In this document: one piece after another, positions 34,989 to 42,974 of the stretch
Layout of the letters: every line of letters starts with the position of its first letter
Numbering within the stretch: position 1 is the first letter of the stretch
Assembly (NCBI RefSeq): GCF_017745675.1
Contig: NZ_JAFLJM010000007.1
Coordinates: 62,001-126,000 of the forward strand
Length of the DNA: 64,000 nt
Reading direction: 5' to 3'
Origin: Alkalihalobacillus sp. BA299
GTDB taxonomy: Bacteria > Bacillota > Bacilli > Bacillales > Bacillaceae_F
The notes under the pieces: generated by a model
Databases searched by the model: none
The model's input: only the letters and a program-made list of their open reading frames with translations
Told to the model about the DNA's origin: nothing
Program-made: the position numbers and the translations under genes

Positions 34989-35026
34989 TGGAGACTTGGC
35001 CAATTTTGACCAAGTCTCCATGTTTC
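34989..35026 (+). terminator. Terminator of the flagellin operon
   Basis: Perfect 11-bp stem TGGAGACTTGG / CCAAGTCTCCA with loop CCAATTTTGA, then TGTTTCTT. Confidence 0.8.
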
Positions 35027-35056
35027 TTGGACTTATTCATTTTATAACCGTATGAT
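35027..35056 (+). promoter_or_regulatory. Possible sigma-A promoter of yaaR
   Basis: TTGGAC (35027-35032), 18-bp spacer, TATGAT (35051-35056), 39 bp before the start codon. Confidence 0.5.
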
Positions 35057-35094
35057 AAAATAAATAAAGACTTTTAAGTGAAGGCGGGAATTAC

Positions 35095-35532
35095 ATGGAT
35101 GTTCAGAGGATTGGAAGAGCCAATTTAAATAAAGTCGAGCCAAAAAAACAAGGTCCGACGGCTTCCGTTTCTTTTTCTGAAGTGATGGGGAAACAACGGG
35201 ATGAAAAAGCATATGAACGGATCAATCAATTGATGCAAAAAATTGATGATCAAGGAAAAGTGTTAGCTGATACTCGTACAGTAGATGAGTTACGCAAATA
35301 TAAAGCGCTTATTAAGGAGTTTATGGAAGATGCGGTAGAATTGGGTCTTCGCTTAGAGGAAAAACGTGGATTTAACCGGCGTGGCCGAACGAAAGTATAT
35401 AAAATCGTCCAAGAGGTTGATCGTAAGCTTCTAGATTTGACGAATGCCGTTTTAGATAAACAGAAAAAAGGCTTAGAAATTCTAGATATGGTGGGAGAAA
35501 TTAAAGGACTGCTCGTCAATATATATGCATAA
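35095..35532 (+). CDS. yaaR: YaaR family protein (DUF327)
   Basis: 145 residues, helical and charged, with the DUF327 core: DDQGKVLADTRTVDELRKYKALIKEFMEDAVELGL and RRGRTKVYKIVQEVDRKLLDLTNAVL. Ribosome binding site AAGGCGGG before the ATG. Function unknown; the family is widespread in Bacillaceae. Here it follows flagellin rather than lying in the yaa region as in B. subtilis. Confidence 0.88.
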   Translation: MDVQRIGRANLNKVEPKKQGPTASVSFSEVMGKQRDEKAYERINQLMQKIDDQGKVLADTRTVDELRKYKALIKEFMEDAVELGLRLEEKRGFNRRGRTKVYKIVQEVDRKLLDLTNAVLDKQKKGLEILDMVGEIKGLLVNIYA

Positions 35533-35570
35533 AAATAGGATTGGAGTTTTTTAAATCCAATCCTATTTTT
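35531..35570. terminator. Terminator of yaaR
   Basis: Perfect 15-bp stem AAAAATAGGATTGGA / TCCAATCCTATTTTT. The A/T ends make it functional in both directions. Confidence 0.9.
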
Positions 35571-35603
35571 AACTTAGTAGTGTGTACTATGTTAACTCTA
35601 CAT

Positions 35604-35632
35604 AAAAAAGTGCGACAGCGATTTGCCGCACT
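35604..35632 (-). terminator. Terminator of namA (minus strand)
   Basis: On the minus strand, AGTGCGGCAAATCGCTGTCGCAC followed by TTTTTT: stem GTGCG / CGCAC with further TG/CA pairing, about 20 bases after the stop codon. Confidence 0.7.
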
Positions 35633-35652
35633 ATTAAGACGAATAAAATTGA

Positions 35653-36672
35653 TTAAACCCAACCACGCTCGTATTGTTTTGGTGGAGTGATGTTCGTGTT
35701 CAGCGCTTTTGCTGCCTGTAATGGCCAATAAGGATTTCTTAATAACTCTCGTCCAATAAAAATGAGATCTGCTCGCCCGTTTTGTAAGATTTCCTCTCCC
35801 TGAAGACCTGATGTAATTAAACCAACAGCCCCCGTTTTAATATTGGCTTTGCTTCGAATTTGATCGGCGAAAGTGATTTGATACCCCGGATAAGGTTGAA
35901 TCGGAACGGCCACAACTCCGCCACTACTTACGTCCACTAAATCTACACCTTGATCCTTCATCCGCATAGCAAAATAGATAAAATCCTCGATTTCGTTTCC
36001 ACCTTTAGTATATTCATTTGCTGATATTCTTACAAACAATGGTCCATTCCAAACGCTATTGATCGAATCAATGATTTTTTCGAGAAAGCGATAACGATTT
36101 TCACGACTTCCACCAAATTGATCTTCACGATGATTTGTTAATGGTGATAAAAATTCGTTGATTAGGTAACCGTGTGCACCGTGAATTTCTATAATGTCAA
36201 AACCAGCATCTTTTGCTCTCATTGCTCCCCTTTTAAATGCCTCAATTGTTTCATTAATCATATTTTCGTTCATTTCAATGGGGGTGTTCATTTTTTCATT
36301 AAAAGCAAGTGCAGTTGGTGCAATCGCTTCACCGTCAGCCATCGCCTTGCGACCAGCGTGTGCCAATTGAATCGCTGCTTTTGAACCGTACTGGTGAATT
36401 TCATCAACGACTTTTTGTAATCCATCAATTTGCTCATCGCTCCAAATCCCAAGGTCCTGATTTGAAATACGCCCCTCTGGTGTGATAGAAGTGGCTTCAA
36501 GCATAACCAACCCTGCACCACCTATCGCTCTACTTCCGTAATGAGTGAGGTGAAAAGGTGTAATTTTTCCATCATCATTGGCAGAATACATGCACATTGG
36601 TGACATCACGATTCTATTATGTAATGTAACATTCTTTATCGTAATAGAAGAAAATAATGCTGTAGTGGTCAT
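35653..36672 (-). CDS. namA: NADPH dehydrogenase, old yellow enzyme family
   Basis: 339-residue FMN-dependent ene-reductase of the YqjM class; TIM barrel. Class-typical residues are seen: C27 and Y29 in SPMCMYSA (flavin redox tuning), the substrate-binding [21 protein letters not shown] with two His, and the flavin phosphate site near [34 protein letters not shown]. The C-terminal tail QYERGWV matches the YqjM arginine finger region. It reduces activated C=C bonds and responds to electrophile stress. Ribosome binding site AAAGGGGAT. B. subtilis yqjM lies in the same wider region. Confidence 0.93.
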   Translation of the reverse strand: MTTTALFSSITIKNVTLHNRIVMSPMCMYSANDDGKITPFHLTHYGSRAIGGAGLVMLEATSITPEGRISNQDLGIWSDEQIDGLQKVVDEIHQYGSKAAIQLAHAGRKAMADGEAIAPTALAFNEKMNTPIEMNENMINETIEAFKRGAMRAKDAGFDIIEIHGAHGYLINEFLSPLTNHREDQFGGSRENRYRFLEKIIDSINSVWNGPLFVRISANEYTKGGNEIEDFIYFAMRMKDQGVDLVDVSSGGVVAVPIQPYPGYQITFADQIRSKANIKTGAVGLITSGLQGEEILQNGRADLIFIGRELLRNPYWPLQAAKALNTNITPPKQYERGWV

Positions 36673-36726
36673 TTTAAATCCCCTTTCTTTTGATGTAACA
36701 AAATTATTTTACCATTCTATTGAAAT

Positions 36727-36765
36727 AAAAATAAACTGATCGACCTTGTAGGTGACCAGTTTATC
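36727..36765 (-). terminator. Terminator of darB (minus strand)
   Basis: ATAAACTGATCGACC and GGTGACCAGTTTAT pair with one bulge around TTGTA; the minus strand then reads TTTTATTT. It stands between the darB stop codon and the namA start. Confidence 0.75.
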
Positions 36766-36770
36766 CGACA

Positions 36771-37208
36771 TTATTTTTGAAGGTAACGATTAATTAAAGC
36801 TAAGATCGATCTCCTTGTCAAAATACCTATAAAAGAGCGATCATCATCAAGTATACATATAAATGGGTGATTAATAGACATCGCCAATGCTCTAGAAAAG
36901 GTAGAGTTTTTATTAATCCAAGGTATCTTTTCTTCCATTACATCTTCCACACGCTGCTCATTCAGTCGTTCTAATTCAAATCGTTCAAGTCCGAGAATGG
37001 AATCCAAAATTAATGCTTTACTTATTTGTCCATGTAGTTTGTATGAGGAGTCCAGAACAGGAATCGCAGAGTAACCAGATTTAATTAGAACGAGAAGGGC
37101 ATGCTCAAGAGGGTTTCCTAATTGGACATGAGCAACTTTATCGGCGGATATCATTAATTCTTTAATTTCATTATCCATAATATTACTATTTTTTAGCTTC
37201 TGTAGCAT
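36771..37208 (-). CDS. darB: CBS-domain protein DarB (CbpB, YkuL), c-di-AMP target
   Basis: 145 residues from the ATG at 37208, which has AGAAGTGAT upstream; an in-frame ATG 20 codons earlier would lengthen it beyond the family size (147 in B. subtilis). Two CBS motifs: LMISADKVAHVQLGNPLEHALLVLIKSGYSAIPVLDSSYKLHG and RVEDVMEEKIPWINKNSTF...FICILDDDRSFIGILTRR. Nearly every landmark of YkuL is present. DarB in its free form activates (p)ppGpp synthetase Rel and pyruvate carboxylase, and c-di-AMP binding blocks this. Confidence 0.88.
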   Translation of the reverse strand: MLQKLKNSNIMDNEIKELMISADKVAHVQLGNPLEHALLVLIKSGYSAIPVLDSSYKLHGQISKALILDSILGLERFELERLNEQRVEDVMEEKIPWINKNSTFSRALAMSINHPFICILDDDRSFIGILTRRSILALINRYLQK

Positions 37209-37636
37209 GATTAGCATCACTTCTTCTCTATAAAAATTGTAAATACGAAGTAATTGTGCACAATTCAATACTAGGGGGAACAGAAAATTTTGTCAAGAAC
37301 AACGGAAAACGCTCCAATGATTTATTATATGTATGTCAAGGGTTGACTGATGAATACTAAACATGATTTGCAGCTAAGTCAGGCCAATATAGTTATATTT
37401 TCCTTATGTTAACTTTGTTCCCTTAATGATGCTAAACATTTTTAAAAATAAGGGAGTATAAAATTTCGAAGATGTCTATCTTCAGGTATCATCGGCTCGA
37501 GGTCGTTTCGGTCCAGCGCTTGTCGCCGATAAGGCAGACACCTTCCGCTTATCTTAGCTATAATAAGCAGTTTTCGTTTGAAAATCGCTAAAGCTGGTCA
37601 GACTAGATGAAAAGTTGAAAAGTGAGCTGAACGTCA
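37209..37636. other. Intergenic region with Bacillus-type repeat fragment
   Basis: 428 bp without a gene. The left part is the darB upstream region. Positions 37480-37556 hold CATCGGCTCGAGGTCG, GGTCCAGCGCTTGTCGCCGATAAG and CCTTCCGCTTATCTT, a GC-richer fragment related to the repeat at 5265-5460. The rest is AT-rich with no clear signal. Confidence 0.55.
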
Positions 37637-37888
37637 ATGCATACAAAACAGACGGTTAAGTATATTTGTAAGCAATATCCATCTGGAAACTGCTATTATT
37701 ATAAACAAGAAATTATCACCCATGATTCGTGGGAGAATATTAAGTCTTTAACCTGGTCAGCGCCAAGACCAATTACGAAAGAAACGTTCCTGAAAAGAGA
37801 AAAAGAAGGATTTCGAACAGAAGTTATCGTTATGAATAAGCAACCAGCAGAACTAATAAACTTTTTTGACCTTGTAAAAAGACGCTAA
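37637..37888 (+). CDS. Small hypothetical protein
   Basis: 83 residues, basic, with two Cys and a Tyr-rich segment (YICKQYPSGNCYYYKQEI) and no signal peptide or membrane helix. Weak ribosome binding site (AGTGAGC, about nine bases before the ATG). I cannot assign a family. Codon use looks like that of the neighbours, so it may be real, but the support is modest. Confidence 0.5.
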   Translation: MHTKQTVKYICKQYPSGNCYYYKQEIITHDSWENIKSLTWSAPRPITKETFLKREKEGFRTEVIVMNKQPAELINFFDLVKRR

Positions 37889-37968
37889 GTTTTCACTGTA
37901 CACGTAATGTGTCATGTGGTATTGTATTGCCGTTATGATAAAGGTGAAAGAAGGGTATTTATAAAAAA

Positions 37969-38730
37969 ATGAAAAAAATTGGTATTTTAGTTGTAGTATT
38001 TATTTCTCTATTTTTAGCTGGCTGTAATTTAAAAATGGTTCAAGTAGATCAAGAAATCACATTGAATGCATCTGAGTTGCAAAGTGTGATGATGGATTTA
38101 GATGAAGGAGAAGTCGAAATTATTGGTGAAACTCGGGATGATATAAAAGTGATCGCTACATTTGCATCAAGAAGTGAAGAAGAAGAGCTTGCACAGGAGT
38201 TTCAAGAAGAGAATATGACGATATTATTAGATCAAAAAGGAGATCAAGCCCATTTAATTACAAACATAGATCGTGACAATCAGTCTACTATCGAGGCGCG
38301 AATTCATATTAAGGCTTTTATCCCAAAGCATCTTGAAGTGGTTATAAACCATGATGGGGGCAATTTAAGGTTAAGCGATTTGTCTAGTTCGTTAATACTT
38401 AACCAAGGTGCAGGGAAAATGAGCGTTGAAAACTTTGAAGGGAATCTTTCAATTACGGATGGGACAGGTGCTTTAGAAATATTGAATACTTTAGGTAATA
38501 TTACTATTAATAACAATTCAGGGGCTGTTCATATTGAAAATAATACGGGAGACGTGAAATTAATAAGTGGCACTGGAAAAATTAATATTGAAAGAATAAC
38601 GGGAATGGTTCAAATTCGAAGCGGTTCAGGATCAATTTATGTTGATCAAATTGAAGGAGACGTAACGATTTTAGAAAATCGTAGTGGTTCAGTCGAAATT
38701 ACAAATGTATCGGGTGAAATTAAGCAATAA
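37969..38730 (+). CDS. Lipoprotein with beta-helix-like DUF4097 domain
   Basis: 253 residues. Lipoprotein signal with lipobox LAGC (Cys19). The rest is a series of short repeating beta strands (LNQGAGKMSVENFEGNLSI, TDGTGALEILNTLGNITI, NNSGAVHIENNTGDVKL, GTGKINIERITGMVQI, GSGSIYVDQIEGDVTI), each about 20 residues, typical of putative adhesin/DUF4097 proteins that form a beta solenoid at the cell surface. Function unknown. A long imperfect hairpin follows. Confidence 0.82.
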   Translation: MKKIGILVVVFISLFLAGCNLKMVQVDQEITLNASELQSVMMDLDEGEVEIIGETRDDIKVIATFASRSEEEELAQEFQEENMTILLDQKGDQAHLITNIDRDNQSTIEARIHIKAFIPKHLEVVINHDGGNLRLSDLSSSLILNQGAGKMSVENFEGNLSITDGTGALEILNTLGNITINNNSGAVHIENNTGDVKLISGTGKINIERITGMVQIRSGSGSIYVDQIEGDVTILENRSGSVEITNVSGEIKQ

Positions 38731-38732
38731 AT

Positions 38733-38810
38733 AGTTGGCTCATGATGTGTCAGCTGCATCCATTTTTTTATTGGATGTGGGTGGCACTTTCATTTGGAGT
38801 CAGCTTTTTT
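38733..38810 (+). terminator. Imperfect long hairpin after the lipoprotein gene
   Basis: TGCATCCA / TGGATGT form the inner stem around a T-rich loop; outer bases GGCTCATGATGTGTCA and TGGCACTTTCAT pair partly, and the segment ends CAGCTTTTTT. Likely terminator. Confidence 0.5.
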
Positions 38811-38919
38811 ATTTTTCTAAAAAGTTGGTTGACACTATGGTGGAAGATGGATATAATGCTATTAAACATATAAATCTGATGAAATTACAAGGAATTAAAA
38901 TTTTAGGGAGGCAGAGCCG

Positions 38920-39069
38920 ATGGGGAAAAGAAATGAACAGGATCTAGAGCAAGTATATGAAAAAATAAAGCTCCTCCTCAACGATTTAAAGTACGGCTCA
39001 ATCACTATTGTCGTTCAAGATGAGAAAATTATTCAAATTGAAAAAAATGAAAAGATCCGCTTGAAATAA
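38920..39069 (+). CDS. yezD: YezD family small protein (DUF2292)
   Basis: 49-residue ORF: GKRNEQDLEQVYEKIK at the start, a central KYGSITIVVQDEKIIQIEK and the end NEKIRLK. AGGGAGGC lies seven bases before the ATG. The pattern of an N-terminal helix followed by a GSI-type beta hairpin (IVVQDEKIIQIE) is that of the YezD/DUF2292 family, which often lies beside sulfur-assimilation genes. Here it precedes cysH, separated by a terminator. Function unknown. Confidence 0.78.
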   Translation: MGKRNEQDLEQVYEKIKLLLNDLKYGSITIVVQDEKIIQIEKNEKIRLK

Positions 39070-39100
39070 TACCCAAAAAAATAGCTGACTAGAAAAACTA

Positions 39101-39148
39101 GAGGCGTCGTTCAGTTTCGTTTATCAATTGCTGAATGCCGTCTTTTTT
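39101..39148 (+). terminator. Terminator between yezD and cysH
   Basis: GAGGCGTCGTTCAG pairs with CTGAATGCCGTCTT (wobbles and one mismatch), then TTTTTTA. No SAM-riboswitch core is seen before it, so this is taken as yezD's own terminator rather than an attenuator. Confidence 0.65.
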
Positions 39149-39226
39149 TATACGGAATAAGTCATGTCGTTAGATGTCTTGTTTAAAGTGAAATTTTTAA
39201 TATTCAAGGGAAGGGGAAGTGTAGGA

Positions 39227-39955
39227 ATGGTAACTTTTCAAACGGTTTCTGAAAAAGAAATACAACATTTAAATGAAGAAGTACTAAAGGGTAAGGACAC
39301 GCTAGATGTTTTAAAGTGGGCATACGAAACGTATGGAGACCAATTAGTGTATTCCTGTAGTTTCGGAGCGGAGGGAGTAGTGTTAATTGACTTAATTAGT
39401 AAAATCAAACCTGATGCAACAATCATTTTCCTTGACACTAACTTTCATTTTAAAGAAACGTATGAACTGATTGATAAAGTAAAACAGAAGTATCCTAGGC
39501 TAAATATTCAAATGATCCAGCCTCCACTTACTGTAGAGAAGCAAAAAGAGGAGTACGGTGATAAGTTATGGGAGCGAGATCCTGATCGTTGCTGTCAATT
39601 GCGCAAGCTTGAACCATTAGAAAAGGAGCTTTCCAAGTACTCAGCTTGGATTTCGGGGTTACGCAGAGAACAGTCTCCAACAAGAAGAAATACACAATAT
39701 GTCAATATCGATCATAGGTTTAATTCCATAAAAGTATGTCCACTTATTCATTGGAAGGAAGATGAGGTTTGGATGTATATCAAGCTTCACAACCTACCAT
39801 ATAACGAATTACATGATAATAACTATCCAAGTATTGGATGTTTTCATTGTACTTCTCAAGTAGCTGAAGGAATGGACCCTAGAAGTGGTCGGTGGGCGAA
39901 TACACAAAAAACGGAGTGTGGACTACATCTTTCACTAGATAGTTCCAATCTATAG
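39227..39955 (+). CDS. cysH: Phosphoadenylyl/adenylyl-sulfate reductase
   Basis: 242 residues from the ATG at 39227 with AAGGGGAAG upstream; the in-frame ATG at 39164 adds 21 unsupported residues. PP-loop-type fold: YSCSFGAEGVVLIDLI for nucleotide binding. The cysteines CC in DRCCQLRKLEPL and CxxC in GCFHC are the four [4Fe-4S] ligands of APS-type reductases. It reduces activated sulfate to sulfite with thioredoxin. The final KTECGLH segment carries the catalytic Cys. First gene of the assimilation cluster; sat follows 33 bp downstream. Confidence 0.93.
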   Translation: MVTFQTVSEKEIQHLNEEVLKGKDTLDVLKWAYETYGDQLVYSCSFGAEGVVLIDLISKIKPDATIIFLDTNFHFKETYELIDKVKQKYPRLNIQMIQPPLTVEKQKEEYGDKLWERDPDRCCQLRKLEPLEKELSKYSAWISGLRREQSPTRRNTQYVNIDHRFNSIKVCPLIHWKEDEVWMYIKLHNLPYNELHDNNYPSIGCFHCTSQVAEGMDPRSGRWANTQKTECGLHLSLDSSNL

Positions 39956-39988
39956 AAAAAATAACGATAACAAAGGAGAGATTTAATA

Positions 39989-41131
39989 ATGACAACAATA
40001 CAAGCACATGGTGGTAAATTAATCAACTTAATCAATGAATCCTACGATTTTTCTCATATCGTAAAGGAAATAGAATTAGATGATTTTGCCTTATCCGATT
40101 TAGAATTAATCGCTAACGGTGCATTTAGCCCACTCACAGGGTTCATGAATCAAGCAGATTATCAATCTGTTGTAGAGAAAATGAGATTAGCTGATGGAAC
40201 CGTTTGGAGCATCCCAATCACGTTGCCTGTGACAAAAGAAAAAAGCGCGGAGCTCATAATTGGTGAACAAGTGAAGCTTGTAAAAGATGGCTCCGTTTAT
40301 GGTGTCATTGAAGTGACTGAAATATATGAGCCAAATAAGGAAGTAGAAGCAGAAAATGTATACCGTACGAAAGACTTGGCTCACCCAGGGGTTGCAAAGC
40401 TATTTTCACGACCGAATATTTACGTAGCAGGCTCAATTACACTCGTTAAGCGAATTGAGCGTGACAGATTTAAAGAGTTTTACCTTGACCCGGTAGAAAC
40501 GAGAGAAATTTTCCATCAAAAAGGTTGGGCAACTGTCGTAGGATTTCAAACACGAAACCCTGTACACCGTGCCCATGAATATATTCAAAAATCAGCACTA
40601 GAAATAGTTGACGGATTATTTTTAAACCCGCTCGTTGGTGAAACGAAATCGGATGATATTCCTGCAGATGTACGGATGGAAAGCTATCAAGTGTTATTAA
40701 AAAATTATTATCCGGAAAATCGAGTATTTTTAGGAGTGTTCCCAGCTGCGATGCGCTATGCTGGTCCAAGAGAAGCGATTTTCCATGCGATGGTACGTAA
40801 AAATTATGGCTGCACACATTTCATTGTTGGTCGTGATCATGCAGGAGTAGGTGACTATTACGGTACGTATGACGCTCAATTAATCTTTAAAAATTTCACT
40901 CAAGAAGAACTAGGAATTTTGCCTTTATTCTTTGAGCATAGCTTTTATTGCAAAGCTTGCGGTAACATGGCAAGTACGAAAACGTGCCCGCATGGTAAAG
41001 AAGATCATGTCATTTTATCAGGAACAAAGGTGCGTGAAATGTTAAGTAACGGTCAAACACCACCACCAGAATTTAGCCGTAAAGAAGTTGTAGAAGTTTT
41101 AATACGTGGCATGAGCAAGGTTCATGCATAA
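39989..41131 (+). CDS. sat: Sulfate adenylyltransferase
   Basis: 380 residues, monofunctional ATP sulfurylase making APS from ATP and sulfate. Active-site segments [17 protein letters not shown] (HxxH-type motif and the Q-N-P-x-H sulfate site), [14 protein letters not shown], and [15 protein letters not shown] are intact, as are two CxxC-like cysteines ([15 protein letters not shown]). Ribosome binding site AAAGGAGAG. In B. subtilis the order is cysH-cysP-sat-cysC; here sat precedes cysP. Confidence 0.95.
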   Translation: MTTIQAHGGKLINLINESYDFSHIVKEIELDDFALSDLELIANGAFSPLTGFMNQADYQSVVEKMRLADGTVWSIPITLPVTKEKSAELIIGEQVKLVKDGSVYGVIEVTEIYEPNKEVEAENVYRTKDLAHPGVAKLFSRPNIYVAGSITLVKRIERDRFKEFYLDPVETREIFHQKGWATVVGFQTRNPVHRAHEYIQKSALEIVDGLFLNPLVGETKSDDIPADVRMESYQVLLKNYYPENRVFLGVFPAAMRYAGPREAIFHAMVRKNYGCTHFIVGRDHAGVGDYYGTYDAQLIFKNFTQEELGILPLFFEHSFYCKACGNMASTKTCPHGKEDHVILSGTKVREMLSNGQTPPPEFSRKEVVEVLIRGMSKVHA

Positions 41132-41146
41132 GGAGAAGAGATCACT

Positions 41147-41197
41147 ATGAGGAAATATCATCATCGGACTAATGTGGTGATTGGAATATGCTATTAA
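41147..41197 (+). other. Short leader ORF overlapping the cysP start
   Basis: 16 codons (MRKYHHRTNVVIGICY) with a good AAGGAGAAGAG site eight bases before its ATG; it ends ten bases inside cysP in another frame. It may be a coupling leader rather than a functional peptide. Confidence 0.4.
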
Positions 41198-42267
41198 CTT
41201 CAATTGCTTTCATTATTGCTTTATTTTTTGCTATGAATATTGGTGCTAGTGGCACAGCTGCAGCGATGGGACCTGCTTATGGTAGTGGTGCTATTCCGAA
41301 AAAGAGAGTAGCGATGATTTTAGTTGCGGTTAGTGCATTTATTGGGGCATTGGCCGGTGGTGAAGTTGTTAAAACGATTGGAGGAGGGATTATTCCCTCC
41401 TCGCTTATAGATGTTAAGTTAGTCATCATCATTCTAGGTTCAGCTTGTTTAACTTTATTTATTGCTAATTTATTAGGGATCCCTTTATCGACAAGTGAAG
41501 TAGTCGTTGGGGCAATTGTTGGGGCAGGTATTGCGTTTCAATCATTATATTTTCAAAAGCTGATGCTAATCGTTTCTTTTTGGGTTATTGTACCGGTCAT
41601 TGCGTTTCTGTTAGCTTACGTGTCAGGAAAGCTGATTACGAAGCTTGAGAAGAAGTTTCCTAGCCTGAAGGGGAAAGGAAAATGGAAGAAGATACTTGTT
41701 GTTTTGTTAATATTATCGGGGTGTTTAGAAGCGTATGCTGCAGGGATGAATAATGTAGCAAATGCAGTCGGACCTCTCGTTGGGGCAGGCTTAATTGATC
41801 TTAATACAGCAGTAATCCTCGGCGGCTTATTGGTTGGATTAGGAGCAATACTATTAGGTGGACGTGTTCTTGAAACCAATGGCAAGCGGATTACGAAGCT
41901 TTCATTAATGCAAGGAACTGCCGTCTCAACAACAGGTGGTACATTAGTCATTATCGCTTCAATTTTCGGATTACCTGTTCCGTTAACACAAGTAACGACT
42001 TCTGCGATCGTTGGGATTGGGACGGCAGATAACGGATTCCAATTATGGCAAAAGGGAATTATAAAAAAGATTATAAAAGTGTGGGTTGTTTCTCCAGTCT
42101 TTTCATTAGTAATGAGCTATGGTCTTATTCTCGTATTCTTACAAGCAGATTTTTACACGGCCGTCGTCATTGTAAGTGTCTTTATCGCAACGGTTGGCTC
42201 GATTAGTTTAGCTAGAGCAGTTAAAAAAGAAAAACGTGCTCTACATGATCAAGGTGGAGGAATATAA
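41188..42267 (+). CDS. cysP: PiT-family sulfate permease
   Basis: 359 residues, about ten membrane helices, inorganic phosphate/sulfate transporter family. The duplicated family signatures are NIGASGTAAAMGPAYGSGAI near the N-terminus and GMNNVANAVGPLVGAG in the second half. In B. subtilis the equivalent CysP imports sulfate; the place between sat and cysC supports sulfate over phosphate. The weak ribosome binding site (GGTGATTGG) and the short upstream ORF 41147-41197 that overlaps the start suggest translational coupling. Confidence 0.9.
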   Translation: MLLTSIAFIIALFFAMNIGASGTAAAMGPAYGSGAIPKKRVAMILVAVSAFIGALAGGEVVKTIGGGIIPSSLIDVKLVIIILGSACLTLFIANLLGIPLSTSEVVVGAIVGAGIAFQSLYFQKLMLIVSFWVIVPVIAFLLAYVSGKLITKLEKKFPSLKGKGKWKKILVVLLILSGCLEAYAAGMNNVANAVGPLVGAGLIDLNTAVILGGLLVGLGAILLGGRVLETNGKRITKLSLMQGTAVSTTGGTLVIIASIFGLPVPLTQVTTSAIVGIGTADNGFQLWQKGIIKKIIKVWVVSPVFSLVMSYGLILVFLQADFYTAVVIVSVFIATVGSISLARAVKKEKRALHDQGGGI

Positions 42268-42269
42268 GA

Positions 42270-42305
42270 AAAGCTATTGACAATAGCTTTAATTTCTTCT
42301 ACTTT
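42270..42305 (+). promoter_or_regulatory. Hairpin and possible internal promoter before cysC
   Basis: AAAGCTATT / AATAGCTTT form a 9-bp stem with loop GAC after cysP, with a weak T-run. The same bases hold a possible promoter, TTGACA (42277-42282), 17-bp spacer, TACTTT (42300-42305). The two readings compete; cysC-sir may have separate expression. Confidence 0.45.
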
Positions 42306-42352
42306 AAAACATAGTAAAACTATATGAATTTATAATTTTAGGCGGTGAAAGT

Positions 42353-42946
42353 ATGAGTAAAAATATCGTTTGGCATCAATCTACTATAGACAAATCTCAA
42401 AGACAAGTTAAAAATAAACATAAGAGTGTTATTTTATGGTTCACAGGCTTGTCTGGATCAGGTAAATCCACGTTAGCAAATGCGGTTGACCATCTATTAT
42501 TTGAAAGAAAGATTAATAGTTATGTTCTTGACGGAGACAATGTCAGGCACGGATTAAATAAAGGCTTAGGTTTTAGTGATGAAGATCGAAAAGAAAATAT
42601 TCGTCGCATCGGAGAAGTGGCAAAGCTTTTTGTTGATGCAGGGGTCATTACGAGTACAGCTTTTATTTCCCCTTTTCGTGAGGATCGTGAAAATGTCAGA
42701 AAAATTGTTGAAGCTGATGAGTTTGTTGAAATTTACGTGAAATGCTCTCTTGAAAAGTGTGAACAAAGAGATCCAAAAGGGTTATACAAGAAGGCTAGAG
42801 CAGGAGAAATACCTGACTTTACTGGGATTAGCTCACCATATGAAGAACCGTCTTCTCCAGAGTTAACGATTGAAACGGATAAATTATCAATTGAAGAAGC
42901 AGCTAACCTTGTCGTACAATATTTAGAGGACAAAGAAATCATTTAA
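42353..42946 (+). CDS. cysC: Adenylyl-sulfate kinase
   Basis: 197 residues; phosphorylates APS to PAPS. Walker [10 protein letters not shown] (about 33-41), [26 protein letters not shown], the APS-binding [13 protein letters not shown], and the lid [27 protein letters not shown] are all present. Ribosome binding site GGCGGTGAAA. The presence of APS kinase beside a [4Fe-4S]-type CysH means either APS or PAPS may be the reductant's substrate. Confidence 0.95.
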   Translation: MSKNIVWHQSTIDKSQRQVKNKHKSVILWFTGLSGSGKSTLANAVDHLLFERKINSYVLDGDNVRHGLNKGLGFSDEDRKENIRRIGEVAKLFVDAGVITSTAFISPFREDRENVRKIVEADEFVEIYVKCSLEKCEQRDPKGLYKKARAGEIPDFTGISSPYEEPSSPELTIETDKLSIEEAANLVVQYLEDKEII

Positions 42947-42974
42947 TACAGAAGTTTTTAGGGGGCAAAAGAGA

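Noticed and set aside
38735..38947. 70-codon plus-strand ORF before yezD
   Set aside because: It runs through the terminator-like hairpin after the lipoprotein gene and overlaps yezD in another frame; no ribosome binding site for it, whereas yezD has AGGGAGGC.
38731..39226. SAM riboswitch (S-box) before cysH, as in B. subtilis
   Set aside because: The conserved S-box core is not present in either the yezD or the cysH leader; only ordinary terminators are seen.
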